Positions 1 to 10,692 of a stretch of DNA of 64,000 nt are shown here, piece by piece. Below the pieces are notes generated by a model. That model did not search any database, was not told the origin of the DNA, and was given only the letters and a program-made list of their open reading frames with translations. The stretch is from Anaeramoeba flamelloides (taxonomy: Eukaryota > Metamonada > Anaeramoebidae): contig JANTQA010000023.1 in assembly GCA_027625915.1 (NCBI GenBank), positions 15,872,001 through 15,936,000 on the forward strand, written 5' to 3'. How positions within the stretch are numbered: position 1 is the first letter of the stretch; every line of letters starts with the position of its first letter. Both the position numbers and the translations under genes were made by a program.

Positions 1-516
1 TTTTATTTAAAATCAAATCCTTTTTATAAATTACCAAAATTATAATGAACAAAGTAATAAACCTATCTAAAGTTGATTCAAGTGTTTTTTCTATAGAATA
101 GTCATTTAATTGTTTGAGAAATAGAAGTAGATCTAAATATTTTGTAAAAAAATTGAGTTTTATGGAGGTTTTCTTTGAATTGAAAAATGATAATTTTTAT
201 TCTTGTTTTTTGATCGAATGAAGATTTTGAACAAGTGTAATTTCATTAATCATCATTCTAATAAGTGGGTGAGTTATAATATTAAAAATTTGTTTCTTAA
301 AAAAGAGGATTTGGTTTTAAATAAAAGAAATTAATTCGATTTTATACCTTTGAAATTACAAAACAATATCCAAAATATTCACAATTAAAAAACTTGTCAG
401 GGATTGTTTCGTAACTGGTATTTTTGAGAAGACTTTTACTTGATCTGATTGTTAAATTGCAGTAAGCGTTTTTCATTTTTTACCTATTTTGTAATTGATA
501 TTTTGATTTCTTTTAA
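1..516. other. 5' flank of the PROPPIN gene, no gene seen
   Basis: A/T-rich sequence with no protein-like reading frame. It presumably holds the promoter and 5' untranslated region of the gene that starts at 517. No clear promoter motif can be picked out in this base composition. Confidence 0.4.
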
Positions 517-1668
517 ATGGAACCAAATTTAATAGTTACACTCAACCCACGTTTTTCGCATTTCACTGTTTTGCAATCCAACACTTTACACGTCTACGAT
601 TTAACAACATGCCGTCTTTTACTTAGCAGAGAATTTGAAAGTCTAAAATTAAGTTATGCAACTCTTTTGTGTGACACAAATTTGTTTCTTGTAGTTCCTG
701 CAAGCAATAAAAATTCGGAATATGGAACAAGTGTAATGCTTTATGACGACACTCAAAACACATGTGTCTTAGAGATTGAATTTGATCGAGAAATTAAGCA
801 AATTAAATGCTCGCACGAAAGGCTTTTGGTGTGCTTTGATTCAAGAGTCTTTGTTCTTGAATTTAATTCTCTACATTCCAAATTACAATTTGATACTTGT
901 GAAACCATTGGCGGCTTGGTTGATATTTCGCCGTCATATTCATATCCTTTCCAAAGCTTGCCAAAAACAAAGAAAAAATCAAAAAAAAAGCAGATGCTGT
1001 CTTCTTCTTCATCTTCCCCCTCAATTTCAAACAACAAAAAAAGTACGTTTAATAAAAATGATTTCAAAAAATCTTCTCAAAGTCTTCTCAGCGACGGTGA
1101 CGTTATTGCACTGTTAGGTGATATTACCGGCGAAATTCGAATAGTCAGTTTTGCCGATCGTTGTTTGTTTAATAATAAAATTGTTGCTCATGATCACACA
1201 ATTGAATTCATGAAGTTAAACTTTGATGGCTCGCTAATTGCTACAAGCTCTTCAAAGGGGACCCTAATTCGTGTGTTTGAAACACACTCCGCCTCACAGG
1301 TCTTTCAATTAAGAAGAGGATCCAAAAAGGCGAGAATTTTCTCAATCGCTTGGAACCAAAACTCTTCTTTGCTTGCAACAACATCGTCTACGGGGACGGT
1401 ACACATCTTTTTGATTCCCTTTAATAAAATTAAGGAAGGTGAGAAGGTTCTCACAAAAAGAAAGGAAAAAATTTTTGGTAAAAAGAGTTTATTTAAAATC
1501 AAATTCCCAAAAGAAGAGATTTATTATTGTGAATTTGTTGGAAGTTATGATCTAATAAGTAATTATTTGGTCTTTAAGGCCTTATTCCTTTTTTTCTTTT
1601 TTTATCAATTGCTGACAATTTACCTGGTGTATTTTAAAACATTTTACAAAATTAGAACTATTTCATAA
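517..1668 (+). CDS. PROPPIN / WIPI (Atg18-family) PI3P-binding beta-propeller, C-terminus uncertain
   Basis: Seven-bladed WD-type propeller of the Atg18/WIPI family, which binds PI3P and PI(3,5)P2 on autophagosomal and endosomal membranes. The family hallmark LRRG (FRRG type) lies at residues 265-268 (bases 1309-1320), followed by KKARIFSIAW and a blade with LLATTSSTGTVHIF. A Ser/Lys-rich insert, about residues 148-190, sits in a loop and is probably lineage specific. The start ATG opens the first blade. The open frame runs to TAA at 1668, but its last 37 residues are Phe/Tyr/Leu-rich and unlike the final propeller strand. A plausible intron, 1559-1655 (GTAATT...ATTAG with a pyrimidine-rich 3' part), begins just after GSYDLI. 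The spliced frame would then run to a TAG near 1760, but that tail does not show the expected DGxxYxF strand either, so the 3' end is unresolved. Family call firm, subtype (WIPI1/2 or WIPI3/4) open. Confidence 0.8.
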   Translation: MEPNLIVTLNPRFSHFTVLQSNTLHVYDLTTCRLLLSREFESLKLSYATLLCDTNLFLVVPASNKNSEYGTSVMLYDDTQNTCVLEIEFDREIKQIKCSHERLLVCFDSRVFVLEFNSLHSKLQFDTCETIGGLVDISPSYSYPFQSLPKTKKKSKKKQMLSSSSSSPSISNNKKSTFNKNDFKKSSQSLLSDGDVIALLGDITGEIRIVSFADRCLFNNKIVAHDHTIEFMKLNFDGSLIATSSSKGTLIRVFETHSASQVFQLRRGSKKARIFSIAWNQNSSLLATTSSTGTVHIFLIPFNKIKEGEKVLTKRKEKIFGKKSLFKIKFPKEEIYYCEFVGSYDLISNYLVFKALFLFFFFYQLLTIYLVYFKTFYKIRTIS

Positions 1669-1996
1669 ATTTTTTCCAAAATCGTCTCTTCAAATCAAAG
1701 TAAATCATTTTAATAGAAAGAGGAAATTAATTTCTCACAAACAAAAACCGAAAAGCTAGATTTTCTGAAAAAACTAATGAAAATTCAAAAAGTTTTTTTT
1801 ATTTTTCAAATAACCGTTGAAAGAAAAATGTTGGAAAGAGAAAAATAGTTGGACAGCAATTTTAATTTTGAACATTAATAGAACCTGAAAATGATTTTTA
1901 ATTTCAATCTTTTGTGAAATAACTAAAGAAAATAACAATAATCTACTTATTAGAATAACGATTAATGTAATTCTTCTTTTTCAAAACCTTATCTCT
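1669..1996. other. intergenic or 3' part of PROPPIN gene
   Basis: A/T-rich stretch with no recognisable coding sequence. It may hold the true last exon and 3' untranslated region of the PROPPIN gene. Confidence 0.3.
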
Positions 1997-2368
1997 TACA
2001 GCCAATTTATTCAACTTGTGAATTTTTTCTTTCCTTTCGTAATATAACGTGAAACAAAAAAATTGTTTAAAACATTTTTTTCTTTCATCGTGTTGTAACA
2101 AAAATTGTTTCGTTTCAACTTGTAAGGTTTCGTTCTGAAATATTACAAAAATTCTTGCTTTTAAATGCACCTAAACCTCCATTAGAGCCAATCTATTCAA
2201 CTTGAGAATTTTTCTTTCATTATGAAGTTTAACTTGAAAGAAAAAAATTGCTTTAAACAATTTTTGTTACAACACGATGAAAGAAAAAAATGTTTTAAAC
2301 AATTTTTTTGTTTCACGTTATATTACGAAAGGAAAGAAAAAATTCACAAGTTGAATAAATTGGCTGTA
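1997..2368. repeat. foldback MITE with perfect 114-bp inverted arms
   Basis: The outer arms, 1997-2110 and 2255-2368, are exact reverse complements by base-by-base reading. The element begins TACAGCC and ends GGCTGTA, so a TA target duplication of the Tc1/mariner type is likely. The 144-bp spacer carries a diverged second copy of the arm start (AGCCAATCTATTCAACTTG near 2186). No open frame with protein character is present. Identity of the arms suggests a young element or ongoing conversion between them. Confidence 0.85.
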
Positions 2369-3368
2369 TAATCTAAAGCAAGTTTAAAAATTACCATTTT
2401 CAAAATTAATAGTAAACTTTACTACAACTTGGATTTTTGTTAAAATAGCATGATCTACTTTTAGTTATCAACCACTCAAATGAGTATTCTACACACACAC
2501 CAGATTAATGAACTTGTAACACATTTAAACCTGGATTTATATAAAATTCACCTAGTTATCAATAGGATTTGATTTCCAATTTTACTAATGTTCTCAATTA
2601 AAAATGGTTTCCAACCATTTTTCTGTGTACAACATTTTTCTCTCAACAGTAAATTCCAAATACTGGTACATTGATTCATACACTAACGTAAAATTTATAA
2701 TACAAGAAATTGATTTTTTATTACAAAATTTAATCTGCATATTATAAACCATAAACTCTTCCATACAAGATATTTTAAATTGTAAATTTTATAATAGAGT
2801 ACCAAAATTTCTTTTTATTATAATAAAATTGAAAGCCCTTAGCGACAACAACCATATTCAAAGAAAATTGATAATTATGATTTGGGAAAAAAAAAATGAA
2901 CCGATTTTGAATTGGAAACCTTAATAAAGCCTGAAAATGTAAAAACAAGATCTGTTAATAAAAGAAAAAATAGATGACTTAAGACAAAATGGAGGATTCA
3001 ACACAATAAAATTTTTTTTAAGGCTATCTTTTGTTCAGGATTTTTCGTTTATTGATCTCTCATTATAAATTTGTTGTTGAAAAAATTTAACTCTTTTTGA
3101 TGATCTACCAAAATCAGTCTAACGATTTTGATAATCAAGGAGACTTAAAATGTTTTTGATGATTTGATTGGAAATATATAATGATTATTCTTGAAAGTTA
3201 ATTTGTTCCTTCGATTAATTGATTTTACTTTTTGTTTTCAACGCTCTATTAAAGTTCTCAAGTGAAAAAAACTGTTTAACTTTTTTAACCTGTTTTACTT
3301 TTTTACCCGAAACATTAATGAGGATCTTCATATCCAAAAAATTGATTGTTTTTTTTAAGTACTAGGTT
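2369..3368. other. intergenic, nothing recognised
   Basis: About 1 kb of A/T-rich DNA with no protein-like frame, RNA gene or clear repeat. Confidence 0.4.
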
Positions 3369-4054
3369 TTAAGGGTCGAACCACTTACGGTGAAAAATAA
3401 TTTTCTGAAATGGAAAAAAAAAAATTTGTAATTTTAATGAAAGCCTAATTACAATCAAAAACAAATCAACCTATGAAGCGTGATCAATCTCCAAAAATCA
3501 ACAATCAAAAAAGAGGACATTTTTAGAAAAAAGCGCCAAAGAGCGACACTCAATTTTCAATCGAATGTGTAGAATATATAATTTTGAAAACAACTGTGTT
3601 GATTTTGAAGTTTCTCTCTTGGGCGCTTTTTGAGCTCTCGAAGATTTTTTTTTTCATTTTTTACTATTCTCAAAAAAACAATTATTTTCTCAAGAATGAT
3701 ACAAAATCCTTACTTTGTCAAATATAGAGAGTTACAATCTAACCACAAATTAGATTAAATAGAATTTAATTGATTGTGTTCTTTAAGAAAACAATTTGTT
3801 TTAAATTGAAGAAATAAAACCTTTTGAAAATTTAAAAAAAGAAGCAAGTAATTTTTTTTTTTAAATTTGGTTTTTTTGAATTGAGATCTCTTTTTCTTCG
3901 TTGAATTTTTTGCCAATGAGATCGTCTCAAATTTTTTTATTTGTTATTTGAATTTTTCCAACCAAAAGAAGTGCAATTTCACAATACCCTTTTTTGGTTT
4001 CGGGTAACTCCTTGAGTATGGAGCAAATTCACGATAAATGACTAGACCCTTAAG
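3369..4054. mobile_element. non-autonomous TTAA-flanked TIR element, family C copy 1
   Basis: Terminal inverted repeats start TTAAGGGTC and end GACCCTTAA, with similarity continuing about 25 bp inward (CAxTTAxxGTGAA). It is about 685 bp long and has no coding frame. A second copy lies in reverse orientation at 12992-13674; the best conserved internal block includes GCGCCAAAGAGCGACACTCA. TTAA at both junctions suggests a TTAA-specific transposase of piggyBac type, which is inference because no transposase is present and TTAA is common in such DNA. Confidence 0.7.
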
Positions 4055-4228
4055 GCGAAAACAGGTGAAATTGTATATAAAAAAGCTCTTGAAAGAGTTC
4101 TATAATCTCAGTTAAATTTGCGTATGGTGGATTTCTTTTACAAAAAAATGGTAAATTTTCACAATTCCAACAAATTTCAACAATTTTTACTCAATATTAT
4201 GAAAATATAAATCACTTTATTTGGTATT

Positions 4229-4755
4229 GTGAAAAATATAAATTTATCAGAATCAAATGGAAAAAAAAAAATAGCAAAAATTTTAGAAAAAAACTTATAT
4301 AAAAATGTTATCCTTAGAAAAAATACTCAAAAGCTCCTTAATCTGGTTAATCAAAATTACGAAATTTATTGTTCTTGTCGAGAATTTTTCATCAAAGCTC
4401 TTATGGTTAGAAAACTTAAGGTAATAAAGAAAAAATGAAAATAAAAAAATAGAAAATAAAAAATTCCTAAAATAGTAAAAAAATATACAAATTCGGGTAC
4501 ATAGTGCCCCACTTTTCGGAGTCGTGGAATACCAATTTATTAATCACAGTTTGTGGAATCTTATTTATTAATAATCTTTCTATCGGGTTTTAACTCCTCC
4601 TGTTTCAGGACGTGGATAATTTCTAATTTGGTCATGTAAATGATATAATATTTTTTTACTTAATGTTTTAATTATTTTTCTTCTTCTCTTTTTTTATTTG
4701 GTAAATTTTCTTTGATTACTCCTTTCTCACAATAATAATAATAATAATAAATTTA
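4229..4755 (+). mobile_element. 3' end of a truncated LINE-like element, family D copy 1
   Basis: A 69-codon frame (4229-4438) ending REFFIKALMVRKLKVIKKK is followed by about 300 bp of conserved 3' tail and then (AAT)n near 4730-4750. The same protein end recurs at 36310-36440 and the same tail at 15066-15320, 36480-36690 and 47030-47390. A shared protein C-terminus, shared tail, simple-repeat end and variable 5' truncation are typical of non-LTR retrotransposons. No reverse transcriptase part remains here. Confidence 0.55.
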
Positions 4756-6300
4756 TTTCAATTTTCACCTTCTTGTATCAAACCAAAATTTAATTTTAAT
4801 TATTTCATATTTTCCATTTCAAATCTGTAAACACAAAACAATTCCTATAGTTGTTCTAAATATTGTTTTTAGTTACTTTTACAAGTTTGAAATGTTTTCA
4901 ATTTTGAACTTGTACTTGGAAATTCCTTAAATTCATTTATTTTTTAAAATTTTTCATTCAAAGATCTCTTTTATAATTAATTTTTTTTTTTTTTTTGGAA
5001 GGTTAACTTTGAAACTAGTATTTTTTTTTATTCAATATCTTTAGAATGAAAATTCTTTTTTAAGAAGTAAAACTACAATAGCATAATAACACAACACTCA
5101 CCAATGCTAAAGCGTGCTCATTAAAAATCTATTTTATGAAATAAAAAATTCTATTTATGTCATCTCATCTTTTAAAAATTTCAATTTCTTTTACAACACA
5201 CCAGAGAAATTTTTTATTTTGTGAAATAACCAAATACAAAAAATGAATTTCAAAAGAAAAAAAATCTCGCAAATCACAGAAACCACAAATTATTTTACCA
5301 TCATTGCTTTTAAATTGTATAAACATTTGATTTTTGCAATTTTGGAAATTGAAGATCAGTATTAATGATCAATACTCTTTGAATATGGTTGTTGTCACTA
5401 AGGACTTTCAAATTTATATTAAAAAAATTTTTTTGATACTCTATTATAAAATTTTCGATTTAAAATATCTTTTATGGAAGAGTTTATGGTTTATAATACG
5501 TGATAAAATTTTATAATAAAAAATCAATTTCTTGTTTTATAAATTTCCATGGTAGTGTTTGAACAAGTCTACTCAAATTTTAAATCAAAATTTTTTTCAC
5601 TTTATCTTGGTTTTTTTTTCGACTAATTTATCAGTAATGAATTGAATTTTTGTTATCTCCTCATTTTTCTTTTGGAATAGTACCTTTTTAATGCTTATCT
5701 ATTATCTTAGGTTTGAATGTCGATTTTAAATAAGAGAATGGATATTTAAATTTTTCAAAAAAGAAAATGGGGCTAAAATTTTATCTAATTTAAATTTTAA
5801 ATACCAAAATAAGCAAAATTAGTGACAAAATAATGAGAATTTTGGGATCAAGACAATAAATTATGAAAAAAATATTTATATTTAACAATTAAATGAAAAT
5901 ATTTTACAAAGATAATAAAATATTTACCTGTAAAATTGTATTTATCAGGATATAATCTCTTCGATTAATACAAAATTTTTGTTTATTTTTTAACTGTTCA
6001 AAAAAAAAAAAAAACAATAATAAGATTCATAGAAAATAAAAAAGAAAATGTCTTATAATTTTCAAAAATTGATAAAACTAATAAACTTCCAAATCATAAG
6101 TTCTAAACAGAAATTAATCAAATCATCACAAAATATTATTAATGAACTAAAATACCATTTAGTCAAAAGGTGATCAATTTTTTTTTATACGTTGAAAGTG
6201 AATTAAGCCCCTTATTTCTTATTTCTTATTCAACTTTCTTTTCCGAGAGTGTGGTTTTTGATCCCTGTCTTAGGAATTGCTTTTTTAAAATTTAATATGG
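4756..6300. other. intergenic, nothing recognised
   Basis: About 1.5 kb of A/T-rich DNA. The short open frames are Ile/Lys/Phe-rich and look like chance products of base composition. Confidence 0.4.
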
Positions 6301-6542
6301 AAACTAAACTCCATTCCATAATTTTGGACACACCAAATATAAAAAACGGAGAAAAAATCCCTATTGAGTTAGCATATTTTCAAGAAAGAAACAGGGGCTA
6401 TTACTAATTGGAAATGTTAACATTTATTTGTTTTTTGTAACTCTTTATAAACTAAAAAATAAAAATAAAAACACAAAATAAAAAAAAAGTGTGTCAAAAA
6501 TTTTGGTGAGAGCATAACAATTTTTATTTTTTTTTTCCTAAA

Positions 6543-7076
6543 TTAAAAAAACCCATTTATTGATTGACCTTGTCGTTCAATTACTAAATTGATTCTTTTT
6601 GACATCGAGAGTACCAAATTTTCTATTATTTTCCAGGGTATGCCCTCCCAAACTTTTATTATTTCAGCGATAAATTCTTCCTCATTATTTGGTTGTGTGT
6701 CTTTTAAACGGTTATCCATAATACTCCAAAGATTTTCAATAGGATTTAAATCTGGAGAATTTGGTGGCCAAGGATTCAAAACATTACATCTTTGTGTTAA
6801 ATACGACATTGTTTTTTTTTGAAGTATGTGGCCGTGCGCCATCTTGCTGAAATATCCATTCCCATTCCCCATATTCTCGATTTGCAGATTTGATTATTTT
6901 TGAACCTTTTATGATATCATTAATATACGTTTCTGTATTTACTGAAGAATCAATGATAATCAAATCAGTTTGAAGTCTGAAACCAATTCCTCCCCATATC
7001 ATAATTTTCTTTGAAAATTTTTTCTTTTCATCGAAAACAGAATCTTTTATATTAAAATTAAGAAAAAAATTATTTA

Positions 7077-7124
<48 letters not shown>

Positions 7125-7635
7125 ATCATATTCTTTGCTCATTCTCCATATTTTTCTTCTTTTTTGATTTAAATAAAACCATGACTCATCTGAAAAAATC
7201 ACTTGCCTCCAATCTGTTTTCAAAGATTCGTGGTCGTGTGCAAAAAATGAGTCTCTTTGCTTTTTGTAATTCATTTAAGCTTTGTCTTATCCTTGGTGGT
7301 TTGTATTGAAATTTAAGTGATTTTCTAATTCTAAATATTGTGGTTTGTGAACAACCCAAATTAGGAAACCTTTCTTTACATTTTTTTGATAACACAAAGC
7401 AACTCATTGAACGATTTTTTTTTGTTTGTTGTTCAACAAAATTTTTCAATTCTTGTGTTATTTTGTTTTTTTGTGGTCCTGTTTTTTTGTTGTGAATTCT
7501 TTTTTCTGTGTTCCATATCTTTAACCAATAACGAACTTTTGAAATCCCAATATCTAATTGAAAAGATATTTCTCTTATTGAAAATCCTTGATTATGTAAG
7601 GATAAAATATTTAGTCGAATTTCTTGTTGATTCAT
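6543..7635 (-). pseudogene. Tc1-like DD34E transposase, broken
   Basis: Read from 7635 down: an N-terminal helix-turn-helix region (MNQQEIRLNILSLHNQGFS, then SIREISFQLDIG and RYWLKIW), a second DNA-binding half, then catalytic blocks VIFSDESWF (first Asp), WIFQQDGARPHTS (second Asp) and PPNSPDLNPIENLW (Glu). About 34 residues separate the second Asp and the Glu, the DD34E spacing of Tc1 elements. The blocks lie in different frames: changes occur near 7190-7270, around the 44-bp A/T homopolymer at 7079-7122, and near 6800-6870. The protein is therefore not expressed intact. The tail reads KVWEGIP...NLVLSMSKRINLVI, the usual Tc1 C-terminus. Confidence 0.85.
7079..7122. repeat. 44-bp A homopolymer inside the transposase
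   Basis: An uninterrupted run of A on the plus strand splits the transposase between the ESWF block and the next conserved part. It reads as poly-Phe on the minus strand. It may be an expanded tract, a small retroposed tail or an assembly artefact. Confidence 0.8.
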
Positions 7636-7767
7636 TAAATGTGTAAAATGAATAAAAGATTAAAAAATGAAAATTTTCTGAAGAAAAAAAGTATCCCCAA
7701 AATGAACTTAATATAACTTATTGTATTTCATAATGGATTTAAAGTGTGTCAAAAATTATGAAATTTA

Positions 7768-7772
<5 letters not shown>

Positions 7773-7808
<36 letters not shown>
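7773..7808. repeat. (TA)n microsatellite
   Basis: About 18 TA units directly beside the right end of the Tc1-like element, consistent with TA being its target. Confidence 0.9.
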
Positions 7809-7812
<4 letters not shown>

Positions 7813-9305
7813 GAATCTAAACCTTACTTCTACTTTCCTTGTTTTTTTTTTTTTTCTTTTCTCGTTTTTTTCTTTTTTTTTTCCTTTATAATTTAATATA
7901 GTTGTTGGGATGAACCAAAAGCATTTCCGATATGAAATAAATATCTCAACAAATTCCATTAAAAGGGTGTCGGAATCTTCTTTTGGAATTGAAAAATAAT
8001 TTCGATAATTATTCAAATATTTAATTCGATAGTATAAATAAAAGTAAAGAAAATAATTATACATTTTTGATTTTTTCATATTTTATTTCTATTTTTTAAT
8101 ATTTATTAGCCAATATGTAATTGTTTAAATCGGTCCTTAATATACATTTGTATTTTTCAATATAATAAAATGAATTGACAATGTTACCTGATTGTTTTTC
8201 CTTTATTGCCTTAATTAAAAAATGGTGGATAAAATACTTTAATAAAATGGCATTTTTATCCAGCTTTTCTTTTCAAGTTGTTCACACAAATGAACAAATT
8301 TGTGAATATCTTAGCGTGTTGGTAAAAAAGTATCTTTTTTTTTTTTATGGGTGAATATTTTCTTGCAGATAAACATTTTTAAGTGGATGGGGCGTTTTTT
8401 TGGGGAGATAGTCTGAGTTTTCACTGGTGGGTATATTTTTTTCTGGGATATAATACAAATAATAAGTTTGTTTCATGAAGAAAAATAAATCGGTTTTAAG
8501 TTGATTTTATTTTAGATTTCCAATTAAATAAAAACTTTTTTTGTTGAAATAAAACTAAAATAAAAGTTTTAAAATTTATATTTATTTCTAGATTAGATAG
8601 TTCGGTAAAATAAAAGAAAGAAAATAAAAACATTTTTTTGAAAAAAGAATTAAAATTCAAATTTTAGAGACAAACAAACAATTCAAAATCAATTGAAAAA
8701 AATTTTTGAAATCAGGAATAAAAGATTGTTTAATCAAGTTTTTTCTACCTTTTATTGTTAAATTTCAAAGAAAGAGTATTTTCTATTATATATAGGCCAT
8801 AGATAAGAAAAAATCCAAATGCTTTTTTTAAAGTTCTCTAAAAGGTAAAGTAGGGAGAGGAGAAGAATAAAAAGAAGATATAAATTTTGAAATAATCATT
8901 CTATGTTAGTAATTGTGTGGTTCTATAATTGAAAAGTCTTTCAAAAAAAAAAAAAAAAAAAAATTAAATATATCCTTTATTGTTGCAGATACACTAGAAA
9001 ATTATTTTAATTATAACTATGAAAATAATAAATTTTCACCTGACTGTGAATATATAAAGTGTTTAAAGTCCAAAGCAATATCTGATGAAATGATATTTTT
9101 TGAAATAATATTTTGTTTTGTGTGTGGTTAGGGTTTTGGGATAAAAGATATAAAACCTATATACCTAAGAAAAGTAAAATCCAAAAAGTTTGTGATCTTG
9201 TTTTTGTATATTAAAAGAGTTTGATTTGAATTGTGTTTAATCAGGGTATTTGAAAATTATTTTACTACGTTTTTTTGGAAATAGTTTATCATTTCGGTTT
9301 TTCAC
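7809..9305. other. intergenic with one weak exon-like frame
   Basis: Mostly A/T-rich non-coding DNA. One frame at about 8986-9130 follows a good acceptor-like TTGTTGCAG and reads TLENYFNYNYENNKFSPDC then IKCLKSKAISDE. This faintly resembles the zinc-finger stretch of ubiquitin-specific proteases. No neighbouring exons were found. Confidence 0.25.
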
Positions 9306-9870
9306 TACAGTTAAAAGAAGGTATTGCCAAAAAAGCGGGGTATTTTTTTTTTTACTTTTCATAAAAACATAATCTTTGTTAGTGAAGGTATTCGTTAATT
9401 AGCAATACCAAATTATGTTTAATATTAATACCTATCGAATCAATGGTTTATGTATTTATTTCAAAATAGATTTGTTAAAATATTCCCAAAAAATGAAAAA
9501 AAAATCGCGCTTTTTTTCAAACTAACATGTATTACCAATTTCAATAAAAAACTTAAAATGTGGAAAGCGTTTAAATGATTTTTTTAACAATCAAACACCT
9601 TTTTCTGTTTCAATTCTATTTGAAAATTTGTAAAGATTAATCAAGTTATGAAAATGTTTTTTTTGATCAATTATAAAATAATAAATAACTATTTTAACCT
9701 TAAAAAATATCAGATTGAATCAAGGGCAGAAAATTTAATATCTTTTATTTATGTAATATAATACTAAGAAAAAATTGAATAATCATCAAGAATCGATAAA
9801 TGGTTAGTTAATGATTATAGATATTTAAATACTATTTTCAAGATTGAGATTAATAAATATATTCTAAAAG
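9306..9870. repeat. dispersed repeat family B, copy 1
   Basis: This roughly 560-bp block matches 51862-52405 along its length, sharing AAAATTTAAT, ACCAATTTCAATAAAAAACT and TTTTATTTATGTAATA among other stretches. Neither copy codes for protein and no terminal repeats were found. The class is unknown. Confidence 0.6.
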
Positions 9871-10692
9871 AAATTTGCCCCATATTTACCGAAATAGCTT
9901 TAGAGATTAAACATAATGATAAATTTAAACCCCCCAAGATTTTATCAAATGATAAAACAAGATAGAATAATAAGAAGAAATATCTATAATTATTAAAAAA
10001 AAAAGAAAATAAAAAAAAAAAATAGTTTCTCGAAATAAATTAATATGTAGAATATTCACTTTCTTTATGTTTTTCTATTTAGTTATGTTTACTCAAGAGG
10101 TCTGTTTATTCCAAAAAAAAAAAAAAAAATAACAATATTCGGACTCAAGCCCAACACCTTTGGCGACTACAAAAAATAGTGATAATGAATTGGTTGGTCA
10201 ATTTTTTGCTTCATGTTTAAGTAGATTCTCTAATGTTTTAAAAAGATTAATTAAACACTGTAACAAGAAATTTGTTTCATTCCATTTGATAAGTTTCTTA
10301 TGATGAAAATTCTCAATTTTATCAGAATTTGAATAAAACTAGACTTAGAATTTCAAATTTTTGTTAAAAAATTGTCATAATTAAAAAATCTGGATTGTGA
10401 TTCATGTCTAAATTTGAGAAACAAAAGATGAAAATAAAAAATAGCCTACAATAAAAAAATCAAAAAATGAATTTATTTTTAATGTTATTTTTTTTTTTTT
10501 AGTTTCCATATTTCTCAAACACTTAGTATAAAAATAGTAAGTTTAGAAAAATATTATAACCTTATTTGACTAAAACTGTAAAGTATTTATAAATTTAAAC
10601 ATTAAAAGGGAAGGATTTTATAGAATCCTCAAATTGAGATCAATTTATTTTTTGTTTTTTATATGGGATTAACCAAGTTATCGTTAATTCAT
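9871..10692. other. intergenic, 3' flank of the Rab gene
   Basis: A/T-rich with no gene recognised. AATAAA-like motifs on the minus strand near 10640 could serve as the Rab gene's polyadenylation signal. Confidence 0.4.

Larger units (their letters stand above)
6301..7773 (-). mobile_element. decayed Tc1-like DNA transposon
   Basis: Imperfect terminal inverted repeats bound the element: left TAAACTCC...ATAATTTTGGACACACC (6305 on), right GTGTGTCAAAAATTATG...TTTAGTTTTA (7744-7773). The right end abuts a (TA)n run, fitting insertion at TA. A transposase gene lies inside on the minus strand. An extra outward-facing end copy (GTGTGTCAAAAATTTTGG) lies near 6489, so 6301-6515 by itself resembles a 210-bp MITE. 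Related ends occur near 14000, 52407-52622 and 54020-54598. Confidence 0.8.

Noticed and set aside
3369-3400. tRNA T-loop-like string GGTCGAACC
   Set aside because: No acceptor, D or anticodon arm around it; it is the terminal repeat of the family C element.
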